Below are positions 35,206-44,416 of a DNA stretch of 64,000 nucleotides, one piece after another; the stretch's first letter is position 1; each line of letters begins with the position of its first letter. The position numbers and the translations under genes were made by a program. The stretch covers positions 1-64,000 of the forward strand of contig CAJTYU010000013.1 of assembly GCA_910584095.1 (NCBI GenBank), written 5' to 3'. The notes beneath the pieces are model-generated. The model worked only from the letters and a program-made list of their open reading frames with translations, was not told the origin of the DNA and searched no databases. Source of the stretch: an uncultured Dorea sp. GTDB lineage: Bacteria > Bacillota > Clostridia > Lachnospirales > Lachnospiraceae.

Positions 35206-36486
35206 TCATACCGAACTGGTTGTATATGCCACGATCGCAATGGTTAAAAGAAATAAAACGCCGCTGGTAACCACTGCCTTAAGCAGCAGACGGCAGCCTT
35301 CTCCCACCCCGCTGATGCACTCCACGATCCTCTTGTCAGAAACCGGCTGTATCACTGCTGCCGCAAGCTTATACGCCAGCGTGATAATCCCAAGCTGGAT
35401 CAAGGGAACTGCACAGAGCCCGCAGCAGATCAGCGCTCCGGTCAGACCGATACTATTTTTAATCAGCACCGCCGTTCCAAGTACCACCTCCGCCGTTCCT
35501 CCCAGCGCGTCGCCTACGCCTGGAATCGCCTCCACCCCTCTGGTGACAATACTGCGCTTTACCGTATCAATCGCCGGGGAAACCAGCCCCTGAATCACAT
35601 TCAGTCCGATCATACATCCAAGCAGTGATTTTAAAATCCAGCTTATGACAATTTCCAGAAGATCTGACAATTTTGACAGATAATCTTCCGGATGCAGACT
35701 GTTCAAAACCCTTACCAGCACATAAATGTGAATCATGGGAAGCATCATATGCATGACCACCCCGTCAACGGCAAGTATCAGAAGCAGCGCAAGATGGTAA
35801 AACGCTCCGGAGGTTATGCTTCCCTTCGCCGCTGTCACAGCTACAAAATAGATGGGATACAGCGCCTTCATAAAACCGGTAAGCCGGCCGATCCCATCCA
35901 GCACCCATTCCGAAGCGGCCTGAAATGAAGTCAGGCACACTCCCACCAGCAGCATATACAACAGAAAAAAACTGATTTCGGATACCTGCCTTGTCTGAAA
36001 TACATTGGAAAGGTTCAAAAATATCGCGGCGGAAACCGCAATCGCAATCAACTGGATGATACTTCGTTTATTTACCCGAAAGGCATAAAACAACTCGTCC
36101 CCAATAAGCTTATTTATAAGCCCCGCATCCAGCCGGACTTCACCGGCCATCACGGAACGCACCGTTTCTGCGAAATCAGGCTTTTCCTCCGGAAACAAAT
36201 CTGACAGAAGCGCATCCATCTCCGAAAAGTCCATTTCACTTAACAGTTCATCCCTCGTAGTTTCTTCCAACCCTCTTGTAACGTCCTCTGCGCCTATATC
36301 CTCCTCGTACTTCTCCTCCTCTTTCTCTTCCGAAACCACCCTTTCTTCCCACGTTTCTTTCGCTTCAGAATCCGCCGCCTCAGCGGGCAGCTTCAAACTC
36401 CACATGCAAAGAATCAGACATAGATAAAGCAAACTCCGCATACGCTTCCTGACGCTGCGTACCGCCTTTTCTTTTTTCAGCTTCAT
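35206..36486 (-). CDS. spoIIIAE: Stage III sporulation protein AE
   Basis: A 426-aa polytopic protein with a signal-like N-terminus (about 17-37), an acidic Glu-rich exported segment (about 38-110), then about seven or eight membrane helices. Blocks such as RSIVTRGVEAIPGVGDALGG fit SpoIIIAE. It overlaps AD by 4 nt. Confidence 0.94.
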   Translation of the reverse strand: MKLKKEKAVRSVRKRMRSLLYLCLILCMWSLKLPAEAADSEAKETWEERVVSEEKEEEKYEEDIGAEDVTRGLEETTRDELLSEMDFSEMDALLSDLFPEEKPDFAETVRSVMAGEVRLDAGLINKLIGDELFYAFRVNKRSIIQLIAIAVSAAIFLNLSNVFQTRQVSEISFFLLYMLLVGVCLTSFQAASEWVLDGIGRLTGFMKALYPIYFVAVTAAKGSITSGAFYHLALLLILAVDGVVMHMMLPMIHIYVLVRVLNSLHPEDYLSKLSDLLEIVISWILKSLLGCMIGLNVIQGLVSPAIDTVKRSIVTRGVEAIPGVGDALGGTAEVVLGTAVLIKNSIGLTGALICCGLCAVPLIQLGIITLAYKLAAAVIQPVSDKRIVECISGVGEGCRLLLKAVVTSGVLFLLTIAIVAYTTSSV

Positions 36487-36869
36487 GACAGAAATTCTCC
36501 TATCGTTTCCAGCACGGTTAAAACAATCGGTATGCTGAGTACCAGTATCATTAATTTCCCAAATATTTCAATCTGCACCGCTATGGTCTGATATCCCGCG
36601 TCCTTGCAGATGCTGGAAGCAAATTCTGAAGTGTAAGTGATCCCTATCATTTTTACCAGTGTTTTCACATAAGAGGAATCTAAATTTATGATGCCTGCAA
36701 TCTTATACACCGCATCCAGAAATACGGAAAACTGTCCCAGTATCCCCAAAAATATCAGTATGCTGACGCCGGCCGCTATATAAATACTATATTCCGACCT
36801 GCCGCTCTTAAACTGTACTGCAAGAAGCGCTCCTGCAATCCCAAGAATTCCTGCCTGTACAATTCCCAC
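36483..36869 (-). CDS. spoIIIAD: Stage III sporulation protein AD
   Basis: A 128-aa membrane protein of about four segments, with KTLVKMIGITYTSEFASSIC typical of SpoIIIAD. The gene lies 23 bp after AC. Confidence 0.92.
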   Translation of the reverse strand: MGIVQAGILGIAGALLAVQFKSGRSEYSIYIAAGVSILIFLGILGQFSVFLDAVYKIAGIINLDSSYVKTLVKMIGITYTSEFASSICKDAGYQTIAVQIEIFGKLMILVLSIPIVLTVLETIGEFLS

Positions 36870-36892
36870 GCCTGAATCCTCCTTCTTTCATT

Positions 36893-37087
36893 TTACAGAG
36901 AAAATAACCCTTTGATTGACTCAAACAGCTCGTATATGTACGGCACGATCCAGAACAGCACCAGAATCAGCCCCGCAAGGCTAGTGAGAAATGCCTGCTC
37001 CTCCCTGCCGCTGTGCTTCAATACCTGACAGAGTATCGAAACAAGTATTCCCACCGCCGCAATTTTAAAGATTAGATTAACGCCCAT
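36893..37087 (-). CDS. spoIIIAC: Stage III sporulation protein AC
   Basis: A 64-aa protein with two membrane segments (about 4-22 and 32-55) around KHSGREEQAFLTSLAG. The family length is about 65 aa, so it is complete. Confidence 0.92.
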   Translation of the reverse strand: MGVNLIFKIAAVGILVSILCQVLKHSGREEQAFLTSLAGLILVLFWIVPYIYELFESIKGLFSL

Positions 37088-37097
37088 GAATTCCTCC

Positions 37098-37616
37098 TTA
37101 TACCAGCAGAACCGCTATCAATATCCCGCCGGATATTCCCAGACAGCGGCAGAGTTTTTTCTTATTCTGTATTTCCCTGTGCATGTCCTCAATCGTTCCC
37201 GCAAGTTCCTCCTGATATCCGCCAAGTATCCCAATCCCCAGGTCGGCGTCCGCACCTCCCAGTAAAACGCCAAGCTCTCCCAGCCTCTGCAGCTCCCCTC
37301 GCGGCAGCTTTGACGCTCTTAAGTACAAATTCACACTTTCCCTCCAGATATCCCCTAAGCTTCCGCCTTTCCTGCTTTCCATCCGGATGCTCATCTGCTT
37401 CAGCCACACATCATAAGGGGGCTTTACATGTTCCCCGGTTTTCCGAAACACTTGAGAGAGCACCGATCTGGCATAACGCACTTCACCCTGTATCATTCCG
37501 ATTAATTTCTGCAAATAAATAAGCTCCTGATAAGCGGCTTCTAATTCCCCCGCCGCACATGCTCCCAAAAGCGCGGCAGCGGCGATGGTGACCATACTGC
37601 CAGTGATCTTCAACAT
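37098..37616 (-). CDS. spoIIIAB: Stage III sporulation protein AB
   Basis: A 172-aa protein resembling the GspF/T2SS membrane fold with segments at both ends (about 5-20 and 155-171). Internal QKLIGMIQGEVRYARSVLSQ and LGVLLGGADADLG regions fit the family. It overlaps AA by 7 nt. Confidence 0.92.
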   Translation of the reverse strand: MLKITGSMVTIAAAALLGACAAGELEAAYQELIYLQKLIGMIQGEVRYARSVLSQVFRKTGEHVKPPYDVWLKQMSIRMESRKGGSLGDIWRESVNLYLRASKLPRGELQRLGELGVLLGGADADLGIGILGGYQEELAGTIEDMHREIQNKKKLCRCLGISGGILIAVLLV

Positions 37617-38536
37617 ACCTTCTCCCCCTGTTCATCATAGATTCCTTCTATCAGACCGGGATGTTTTACATCGCATAATACAAGATAACGCTGAAACATT
37701 TTCTGGATAAAGAAATCCTGAAACATCGGCTTCCCCCTTATTTCCTGCCAGGACGCCCCATGAACCGTGGCAAGCGTCCGACATCCGCAGCACATGGCAT
37801 ATTTTAAAATCTGCACCTCTTCCATACTGCCAAGCTCATCCACTGCAATCACCTGCGGCCCCATACTGCGCACCATCATCATCATCCCCTCTGCTTTCGG
37901 GCAGGCATCCAGCACATCTGTCCGGCTTCCCAGATCGTTCTGGGGAACCCCCATATAGCTTCCTCCAATCTCAGAACGCTCGTCCACAACCCCTACATTT
38001 TTTCCGTCCAGATACTCGCTGCCGTTTGAAATCCGGCGTATAATATCTCGCAGCAAGGTTGTCTTCCCACAGCCAGGAGGAGCAATGATCAGCGTGTTTA
38101 ATACGTCTCCCGCCTGAATCAAGAACGGAAGCGCTCCGTCTGCGCAGCCGTGGATTTCATGCGCGATACGGATATTAATAGAAGATATATATCTCAGATT
38201 GCGTATCTGCCTTCCGTCCAAAATCACCTGACCCGCCATTCCAACCCGGTGCCCTCCCTCGACCGTAAGATAACCCTGACGCATTTCCTGCTCATAGGCA
38301 TACAACGAATAATCCGCCGCATACTGTACAGTCTCTTGAATTTCTTCCATTGTAATCCCGCCGCAAGAGGGTCTCCCTACGATTCGTTCCCGTCCGTCAT
38401 ACTTAAGCGTTACAGGCTGTCCGGCCCGCAGACGGATTTCCTGCAGCTTCCCAAAGTCCGGCTGTTCACCCAGAATACTGTTCCGGAGCCTGACCGGCAG
38501 GATATTCAGGACGCTCTCTATCCCTTTCGCTCTCAT
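37610..38536 (-). CDS. spoIIIAA: Stage III sporulation protein AA (secretion-type ATPase)
   Basis: The cytoplasmic ATPase of the channel complex. Walker A PPGCGKTTLLRDI, then VVDERSEIGGS and VIAVDELGSMEEV (Walker B). The start at 38536 (MRAKGIESVLNILP) has AAGG upstream; an ATG at 38569 is less likely. The length of 308 aa is typical. First gene of the operon. Confidence 0.94.
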   Translation of the reverse strand: MRAKGIESVLNILPVRLRNSILGEQPDFGKLQEIRLRAGQPVTLKYDGRERIVGRPSCGGITMEEIQETVQYAADYSLYAYEQEMRQGYLTVEGGHRVGMAGQVILDGRQIRNLRYISSINIRIAHEIHGCADGALPFLIQAGDVLNTLIIAPPGCGKTTLLRDIIRRISNGSEYLDGKNVGVVDERSEIGGSYMGVPQNDLGSRTDVLDACPKAEGMMMMVRSMGPQVIAVDELGSMEEVQILKYAMCCGCRTLATVHGASWQEIRGKPMFQDFFIQKMFQRYLVLCDVKHPGLIEGIYDEQGEKVC

Positions 38537-38590
38537 AAAACCTTCTTTTCTTTTAACTGTCTGATACACCTTTGTCCACCTCTTTAAAGC

Positions 38591-38620
38591 ATATATACGG
38601 CCGAAACAGTTAATTTATTC
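38591..38620 (-). promoter_or_regulatory. Possible sigma-E promoter of spoIIIA
   Basis: Minus-strand GAATAAA and CGTATATA about 14 bp apart give partial matches to the sigma-E -35 and -10 consensus. Known biology (mother-cell sigma-E control of spoIIIA) guides the call; the sequence match is weak. Confidence 0.3.
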
Positions 38621-38684
38621 CTGAAAATGGTGCAAAAGTCTTCTGCCTTGGAGAAAAAGCAGGAAAAGATAATAAATAATATTT

Positions 38685-38713
38685 AAAAAGGAGCTGTCAC
38701 AACAGCCCCTTTT
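38685..38713 (-). terminator. Terminator after the MFS carrier gene
   Basis: On the minus strand AAAAGGGGCTGT pairs with ACAGCTCCTTTT around a TGTG loop, followed by a T-run. It closes the shikimate-type operon. Confidence 0.85.
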
Positions 38714-38740
38714 GATTAACCTTTATTCTTATTTAAGTAA

Positions 38741-40018
38741 TTATTTCGTCAGCGGATTCTCGCCGAATACCTTCTTATATCTGCCAATGAGGTACAGAGT
38801 AGCAACTACCTGAACCGCCGCAAGCACGAACATCAGAACCATCAGCGTATAAACTGCCTTACTCTCGCCGGAGATGATCGTCAGCCTTCCCACAACCACC
38901 GGCATCAAATAGGAAGCCGCGCCCATGAATGTATAATAGATACCTGTGTTACGTCCCTTCGGTCCCGGAACAAATTCCTGTACCACAGACAGCCCTGTCT
39001 GCAGCGCGCCGCCCGCGCATCCGAATCCCAGCAGAAGGATTGCAATGTAAACGATCGCTACCTGGTGGATGAATAATACGCCAAGCAAGGCGACTGCCGT
39101 CATCAAAGAGTCGATGATCAGCACCTTCAGCGGATGCCATTTCAGCTTGCTCATCATCACTGCCCAGAATGCAACGGCTACGATCGAACCCACCTGATAC
39201 ATGGTAGTAAAGGAAGCCGCCTGCATCTCAGACAGTCCACAATACGCAAGGCCGAATGCCTTGGTGTACTGCTGAGCGCCGTACATAACCGCCATTACAA
39301 GGAATGCATAGAAGTAAGTAAGAAGCTTTGTAAATCCTCCAGGCGCAACCAGAAGCCTTGCCTTTGCCGCGTCGATCTCTGCCTGATCCGCCTTCTTGCC
39401 GCCCTGTCCGCCAAGCTTTGCCTTCTCATCGTCATATACGAACTTCGCCATACATGCCAGAACAAGAACAACAACAGACAATACCAGCGGAAGAATTACA
39501 TTCACCTGCAGGTTTCCTGTAGCTACGCAGATAATCGGGTAGAAGATACTAGAAGCCGCAACGAAGAACTTAATCATAATCAATGCAGTACCTGGAGCTG
39601 CCGGATATGCTTCCTGTACAGCCGGGTATCCGGATGCATCCCAGAAACCGGAGGTAGCCACGCCCGCCATCAGACCTGCAAATGCAGCCAGCGTTGCGTT
39701 GGTCGTCATCAGCATTGTTGCAAAACATACAATGTAAAGAACGGCTCCGCCGATCATTAATTTCTTACGTCCTACGCGGTCGGAAATCTCTCCGCCGATC
39801 CACACGGATATAAACTTACCAAAGCCGGTCCATGCAATTGCTGTAGAAACAGCCGCTGCTCCCGCCGCATATGCCGCAGATTCCGGATCAGACATATCAA
39901 ATCCCCACTTCAGTGCGAAGTTTACCTGATTCTGTGAGAAGATCAGCGCCTGCATACCATGGGTCAGATATGCCATATAGACCGTGACCATGGAAAGAAT
40001 GTACTTTTTTGCCTTCAT
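38741..40018 (-). CDS. MFS transporter, YdiN/YdiM-like
   Basis: A 425-aa carrier with about 12 membrane segments and the family loop-2 motif GGEISDRVGRKK. Features such as YMAYLTHGMQ, ASGYPAVQEAYP and GFGCAGGALQTGLSVVQEF resemble E. coli YdiN/YdiM, which flank ydiB. The gene is last in the operon with the YdiB-like dehydrogenase, so uptake (or exchange) of a shikimate- or quinate-like acid is a reasonable inference. A 260-bp leader before it holds a large RNA stem. Confidence 0.82.
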   Translation of the reverse strand: MKAKKYILSMVTVYMAYLTHGMQALIFSQNQVNFALKWGFDMSDPESAAYAAGAAAVSTAIAWTGFGKFISVWIGGEISDRVGRKKLMIGGAVLYIVCFATMLMTTNATLAAFAGLMAGVATSGFWDASGYPAVQEAYPAAPGTALIMIKFFVAASSIFYPIICVATGNLQVNVILPLVLSVVVLVLACMAKFVYDDEKAKLGGQGGKKADQAEIDAAKARLLVAPGGFTKLLTYFYAFLVMAVMYGAQQYTKAFGLAYCGLSEMQAASFTTMYQVGSIVAVAFWAVMMSKLKWHPLKVLIIDSLMTAVALLGVLFIHQVAIVYIAILLLGFGCAGGALQTGLSVVQEFVPGPKGRNTGIYYTFMGAASYLMPVVVGRLTIISGESKAVYTLMVLMFVLAAVQVVATLYLIGRYKKVFGENPLTK

Positions 40019-40141
40019 TTCTCATTTCTCCTTTTCTTAACTTTTTATTAACTTCGTTAAATAAATAATAAACATTATCCAAGAAAATGTCTAATTGGTT
40101 TCCTGCCTGTTATCCATTCATTTTCTCTATGATTACGCAGT

Positions 40142-40246
40142 CCGGGGGCAGCAGTTCTCCTTTCCAGCTACGTCGAAATCATTCTGTCTGCTTTCTTTCC
40201 ACAGGTTTCCGACAGACAGAATCTGGAAGAGATCTCCCGCCCCCGG
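40142..40246 (-). ncRNA. Long structured RNA element between the dehydrogenase and MFS genes
   Basis: On the minus strand four helices stack. CCGGGGGC (40246-40239) pairs with GCCCCCGG (40149-40142). TCTC with GAGA and TTCCAG with CTGGAA form the middle. ATTCTGTCTG (40222-40213) pairs with CAGACAGAAT (40190-40181) at the top, around a 22-nt loop. A 13-nt bulge lies on the 3' side. No T-tract follows, so it is not a terminator. A second 7-bp hairpin follows the upstream stop (40253-40272). I recognise no known riboswitch; it may be a regulatory, processing or stability element. Confidence 0.5.
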
Positions 40247-40278
40247 CTCAGATCATGAACAGCTATTCATGAAATTTA

Positions 40279-41157
40279 TTATTTTGCCTGCTCTTCCTGA
40301 AACTTCTGATACTCCTCTACCGGCATCTCTTTTCCGGTGTACAGCTCATAGTTTACAGCTCCCTGCCATAACAGCATGCCCTTGCCTCCGACTGCCTTTG
40401 CACAGCCCGCGGCTTCTGCGTCTAAGATCAGCTGGGTCTTTTCCGGATTATACACCGTATCCGCAACCACCAGATCCTTTCTTAAAAGAGCGGTATCTAC
40501 CAAAGAGATTCCTTCCTGAGGCTTCATGCCCACAGAAGTCGCATTTACCAGAATATCGCAAGCCTTAATAGCCTCTGCAAGCTGATCCGCTTCCTCAAGC
40601 TTAGTAACCGTTACCTTACACTCCGGACATTCATCTGCAAGCTTCTCCATGGTGTTCTCTGCCCTTGAATAGAACTCATCGTCCCTGTTAAAAATCGCTA
40701 CCTCTGCCGCGCCGTCCAGAGCAGCCTGTACCTGAATCGCGGTCGCAGCCCCGCCTGCTCCAAGAACCACCATCTTTTTACCCTTTACTTCCACACCGTT
40801 AACTGCCAAATTTTTGACAAATCCAACGCCGTCTGTGATATCGCCGTATAATTTGCCGTCCTTATTTACAAATACGTTGCAGGCGCCGATGATGCGGGAT
40901 GCCGGCGACAGCTCATCCATCAGCTCAGCGGCAATGTTCTTGCACGGCATAGTGAAGTTGCCGCCCCGCAGGTTCCACAGCTTTACGGTATCCAGCGTCT
41001 GCTTCATACCGTCCACGTTTACGTCAAATGCCATATATGCCAGATCCAGCCCGTCATGCTGGAAACAGAAATTATACATTGCCGGGGAACCTGAATGTCC
41101 CACCGGTGTTCCGAAAAGCGCCAAAAGTCCCGTATGTCCGTTAATTCTCTTTTCCAT
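40279..41157 (-). CDS. Quinate/shikimate dehydrogenase, YdiB-type
   Basis: A 292-aa NAD(P)-dependent oxidoreductase of the AroE fold. Substrate-side motifs are HSGSPAMYN, a TMPCKN with the catalytic Lys, and DITDGVGF with the catalytic Asp. The dinucleotide loop GAGGAATAIQ is followed by FNRDDEF, closer to the YdiB cofactor loop (NRRDEF, NAD or NADP) than to the NADP-specific AroE loop. MLLWQGA near the C-terminus also matches YdiB. Together with the carrier, flavoenzyme and TIM-barrel gene this points to catabolism of quinate or shikimate rather than aromatic amino acid synthesis. Confidence 0.83.
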   Translation of the reverse strand: MEKRINGHTGLLALFGTPVGHSGSPAMYNFCFQHDGLDLAYMAFDVNVDGMKQTLDTVKLWNLRGGNFTMPCKNIAAELMDELSPASRIIGACNVFVNKDGKLYGDITDGVGFVKNLAVNGVEVKGKKMVVLGAGGAATAIQVQAALDGAAEVAIFNRDDEFYSRAENTMEKLADECPECKVTVTKLEEADQLAEAIKACDILVNATSVGMKPQEGISLVDTALLRKDLVVADTVYNPEKTQLILDAEAAGCAKAVGGKGMLLWQGAVNYELYTGKEMPVEEYQKFQEEQAK

Positions 41158-41192
41158 TTCATTTTCTCCTTATTTATAAACCATTTCTTCTA

Positions 41193-43163
41193 TTAAAGCT
41201 TCATAGCAGCGTCGTATGCTTCCTTGGTAGCATCCAATGCCCGGCGGGCTCTTGTAGCGTCTCCTACCACATGTACCTCCGGTACGATAGCCCGGATCTC
41301 ATCGGCGAAATCATAGACAACCTCCGGTCCCTCCCGGTGCGTATACCGTGAAGAAAAGCCCATAGACAGAACAACCGTATCAAATCCTCTTGCCTCATAG
41401 AGCGTCTCGTCCGACTTATCAGCCGCATTCTTATAGCTCACGCCGTCCGGGAAGATTTCGGATACCGCCGCGCTTGTAATCTGCTCAATTCCATATTCCT
41501 CAAATGCGTCCATCAGGAATACTCTGTGCTCATGGATCACATCCGGTCCAATGGCGTCCCGCATCTCAATAACAGACACCTCATGTCCCTGCTCTGCTAA
41601 GAACTCTGCGGTCTCAGCGCCGACCATACCGCCGCCTACCACCAGTACCTTGTGGCCCACCGGGCGGTTTCCTTCCAGACAGTCGATGCCGTGAACAATC
41701 TCAGGGCTTGTGATGCCTTTGATAAACGGAAGGATCAGCGTCTCTGAACCGGTAGCCAAAATCACTGCGTCCGGGGTATCTGCCTTCAGCATCTCTGCGG
41801 TAACCTTGGTATTCATCTTAATTACAACGCCGGCCTTCTCACATTTTACAACGTAACTCCGGATCATGCCTGTGATATCGCCTTTTCCCGGAGGATAAGC
41901 AGCCAATCTCATATTGCCGCCAAGCTTATCTGAAGCTTCGAACAATGTAACGTCATGTCCGCGTCTCTTCGCTGTAAATGCAGCGCACATTCCAGCAACG
42001 CCGCCGCCGATCACATAGACCTTCTTCTTGGTCTCTGCCATCGCAAAGCCCTCTGACTCACGGCCGAGTTTCGGATTGGTCAGACAGCAGACCGGATTGC
42101 CCTGATACATATTGGCAACGCAGCCTTGCAGGCAGGCGATACACGGAGTCATATCCTCCAGCCTTTCCTCTAACGCCTTCTTCGGCATATGGGGATCTGC
42201 CAGCGACTGGCGGCCAAATGCAACCAAATCAGCCTTTCCCTGTCTTACCATCAGCTCTGCAAACTGCGGCTCTGTATAACGTCCTACTGTAATAATCGGA
42301 ACGGATACGGATTTCTTAATGTTCTCCACCAGTTCTGCGGAAAAACCGCCATGGATCCCAGTAGGCGCCCACATATACTCATCCTTCAAATGTACGGCTC
42401 TTGAAACATGGAGTCCGTCAACCCCGCAGTCTTCCAGATAAGCGGCAACCGCGCACATATCGTGGTTATCCAGTCCGCCAAACATATCCTCAGTGCTGTT
42501 TATACGCGCCAGAACCGCAACCTTTCCCTCGGTCTTCGCTTTTACTTCCTCAATGATCAAACGTGAAAACCGCATTCTGTTCTCGAAAGTACCGCCAAAT
42601 TCATCAATACGCTTGTTGGTCCTCGGAGACAGGAAGGAATTTACAAGGTAACCGTGAGCCATATGGATCTCTACTGCGTCAACTCCGGCTTTCATAGCGC
42701 GCACTGCAGCCTCGCCATAACCTTTAATCAGCTGGTATACTTTTTCCGTAGAAACTTCCTTCGGTATATCCTTCTTTTCGGATGCCTGAATAGAAGTAGC
42801 TGCCTCAATCGGCGCGCCCGCATTCTTCGCATTTCCTTCCGGACCCGCATTCTGGAGCTGGATAGAAAGGCATCCGCCCTCGGCATGGACTGCTTCCGCA
42901 ATCTTCTTCAGGCTCTCGATGCTGTCGTCATTGTACAGGCAAGGCTTTCTCGGTCCGCCCTTTGCTCCCTCATGTACCACCGTAGCCTCAATCGTAATCA
43001 ATCCGAACTGTCCCTTTGCACGCTCTGTATAGTATGCAAGAGACTGCTCAGACCATGTTCCGTCTGTATTTGCAAAGTTATTTCCCATGGGCGGAACTAC
43101 AAAACGGTTCTTCACTGTCATAGGTCCAATCTGAATTGGTGAAAACATATTTTTGAATTTCAT
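41193..43163 (-). CDS. FMN/FAD/4Fe-4S ene-reductase of the 2,4-dienoyl-CoA / 2-enoate reductase family
   Basis: A 656-aa protein. The N-terminal Old Yellow Enzyme barrel (about 1-350; FSPIQIGPMTVKNRFVVPPM, HMAHGYLVNSFLSPRTNKR) is followed by the [4Fe-4S] motif CIACLQGCVANMYQGNPVCC and a C-terminal FAD/NAD(P) domain (VYVIGGGVAGMCAAF, VLVVGGGMVGAETAEFL). Members reduce activated C=C bonds using NAD(P)H in anaerobes. In this operon a cyclohexene carboxylate or enone derived from shikimate is an attractive substrate, but that is inference. Bile-acid BaiCD/BaiH share the fold, yet no other bai gene is near. The start at 43163 is chosen by ribosome site and family alignment. Confidence 0.88.
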   Translation of the reverse strand: MKFKNMFSPIQIGPMTVKNRFVVPPMGNNFANTDGTWSEQSLAYYTERAKGQFGLITIEATVVHEGAKGGPRKPCLYNDDSIESLKKIAEAVHAEGGCLSIQLQNAGPEGNAKNAGAPIEAATSIQASEKKDIPKEVSTEKVYQLIKGYGEAAVRAMKAGVDAVEIHMAHGYLVNSFLSPRTNKRIDEFGGTFENRMRFSRLIIEEVKAKTEGKVAVLARINSTEDMFGGLDNHDMCAVAAYLEDCGVDGLHVSRAVHLKDEYMWAPTGIHGGFSAELVENIKKSVSVPIITVGRYTEPQFAELMVRQGKADLVAFGRQSLADPHMPKKALEERLEDMTPCIACLQGCVANMYQGNPVCCLTNPKLGRESEGFAMAETKKKVYVIGGGVAGMCAAFTAKRRGHDVTLFEASDKLGGNMRLAAYPPGKGDITGMIRSYVVKCEKAGVVIKMNTKVTAEMLKADTPDAVILATGSETLILPFIKGITSPEIVHGIDCLEGNRPVGHKVLVVGGGMVGAETAEFLAEQGHEVSVIEMRDAIGPDVIHEHRVFLMDAFEEYGIEQITSAAVSEIFPDGVSYKNAADKSDETLYEARGFDTVVLSMGFSSRYTHREGPEVVYDFADEIRAIVPEVHVVGDATRARRALDATKEAYDAAMKL

Positions 43164-43300
43164 CTCTTTTTTCCTCTCTTTATCATTTCGTTCCGGTGTT
43201 CCGACACGCTTATAAACAGGTTTTCTAATCATCAGCGTGTCACGATCCATATCCTGGCAAATCTGTCTAAATTTTCACACTTCTTCGCACAACATACACC

Positions 43301-43366
43301 GGACTTATCTTTAGGTAAATCCCCCCGAAAAGCTTCCGCTTTCTGCATTTCCTCAAAGATAAGTCC
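43301..43366. repeat. Long intercistronic hairpin between TIM-barrel and flavoenzyme genes
   Basis: GGACTTATCTTT (43301-43312) and AAAGATAAGTCC (43355-43366) form a perfect 12-bp stem. Inside are a second helix (AGGTAAAT/ATTTCCT with a bulge) and a GAAAAGC-TTCC-GCTTTC cap. On the operon strand no T-run follows. On the plus strand ATTTTTAA follows, so it could end antisense transcripts. Confidence 0.6.
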
Positions 43367-43381
43367 GCAATTTTTAATAAT

Positions 43382-44221
43382 TTAATCTTCTAAAAGCTCC
43401 GGCCATGTCTCAGCAAGAACTTTCTTTGTATTCTCATATGTATAAGCGGCTGCCTCGTTCAGCCCGCGTCCAAGAATCTCGTCGGAAATAACCTCAACGC
43501 CTACTGCCTTCGGATCTACGCCCGCTTCCCTGATCATCTTAACAAATCCAGCGGTATCCTTTGCGCCGGTTCCCGGTGCAAGACGGTCATGCATAGACTC
43601 ATCTCTTAAAATAGAAGTTGCATACGGCCTCTCATAAGCGTCGTTGATCTGGATTGCCACGGTCTTTGCAGCCTGCTCTTTGGTAAGAATATCATATGGC
43701 TGGTTTGCCCTTACCCAATGCCATGTATCTAAAATCAGCGCTGCGTTCTCAGCGCCGGAAGCCTGAACAACAGCCCATGCCTTCTCAAGGTTCGGAAGTC
43801 CTGAATAAGGCATCGGTTCAACGCCGATCACTCTCTTGCCCGCCCTGTGGCATAACTCTTTTAACTTCTGAGCGGTATGCTCTACGGAATAGTTCTCCAT
43901 CAGTCCGCAGTTAATGTGATTCACTCCAAAGAGATCGCACATATGGAAACACATCTGCTCTTTATATTTCTGCTCATAGGAACGGTTATCCTCCGCCCAC
44001 TGAACGATATACTCAACCTCTGTACACTTCATTCCATGTTTCTCAAGAATTGCAAGGATATCCTCATCGTAAAGACCCTCGTTCAGCGCATCAACATAAG
44101 TCTCCGCCCGGAGTCCGATTCCGTCATAGCCCGCTTCCTTGGCAGCTATCACACGGTCCTCAAATTTACACTGGTCTCCCAGCGTCCATGAACTGATTGT
44201 AATTGGATGTTTTTTTGACAT
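43382..44221 (-). CDS. Sugar phosphate isomerase/epimerase-like TIM barrel; candidate 3-dehydroshikimate dehydratase
   Basis: A 279-aa xylose-isomerase-like barrel. Probable metal ligands are Glu in IGVEPMPYSG, Asp and His in LILDTWHWVRA, the polar site in AIQINDA, and Glu in GVEVISDE. AsbF/QuiC-type 3-dehydroshikimate dehydratases share this fold and often sit beside AroE-like dehydrogenases and LysR regulators. Specificity cannot be proved from sequence; epimerases have the same ligands. It is the first gene of the operon, divergent from lysR. The start at 44221 has AAGGAG. Confidence 0.72.
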   Translation of the reverse strand: MSKKHPITISSWTLGDQCKFEDRVIAAKEAGYDGIGLRAETYVDALNEGLYDEDILAILEKHGMKCTEVEYIVQWAEDNRSYEQKYKEQMCFHMCDLFGVNHINCGLMENYSVEHTAQKLKELCHRAGKRVIGVEPMPYSGLPNLEKAWAVVQASGAENAALILDTWHWVRANQPYDILTKEQAAKTVAIQINDAYERPYATSILRDESMHDRLAPGTGAKDTAGFVKMIREAGVDPKAVGVEVISDEILGRGLNEAAAYTYENTKKVLAETWPELLED

Positions 44222-44416
44222 TGCTCTGTTCTCCTTCCATTTGTTCAAATCAATCATTTTTTTGTAAATAGTCCCACTCAAACCTGTCATATTTACTATA
44301 AGCAAATTATAATCCATCGTTAAATTAAAATCAAATTGTAAATATCACACGAATCAATAGATTTTATTTATAATTTATGATAAAATAAGTCTATACAAAA
44401 GATGAGGAGGGATGTT
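44222..44416. promoter_or_regulatory. Divergent promoter region of lysR and the shikimate-type operon
   Basis: A 195-bp, very AT-rich region. An imperfect palindrome at 44357-44394 begins ATAGATTTTATTTAT and ends ATAAAATAAGTCTAT. It lies where a LysR protein would bind its own divergent promoter. No unambiguous -35/-10 pair is seen. Confidence 0.45.

Noticed and set aside
40279..41157. Biosynthetic AroE (shikimate pathway) assignment
   Set aside because: The cofactor loop and C-terminal MLLWQGA resemble YdiB and the operon context is catabolic; no other aromatic biosynthesis gene is near.
41193..43163. Bile-acid BaiCD/BaiH assignment for the flavoprotein
   Set aside because: Shares the fold and Fe-S motif, but neighbours are shikimate-type genes and no other bai gene is in the region.
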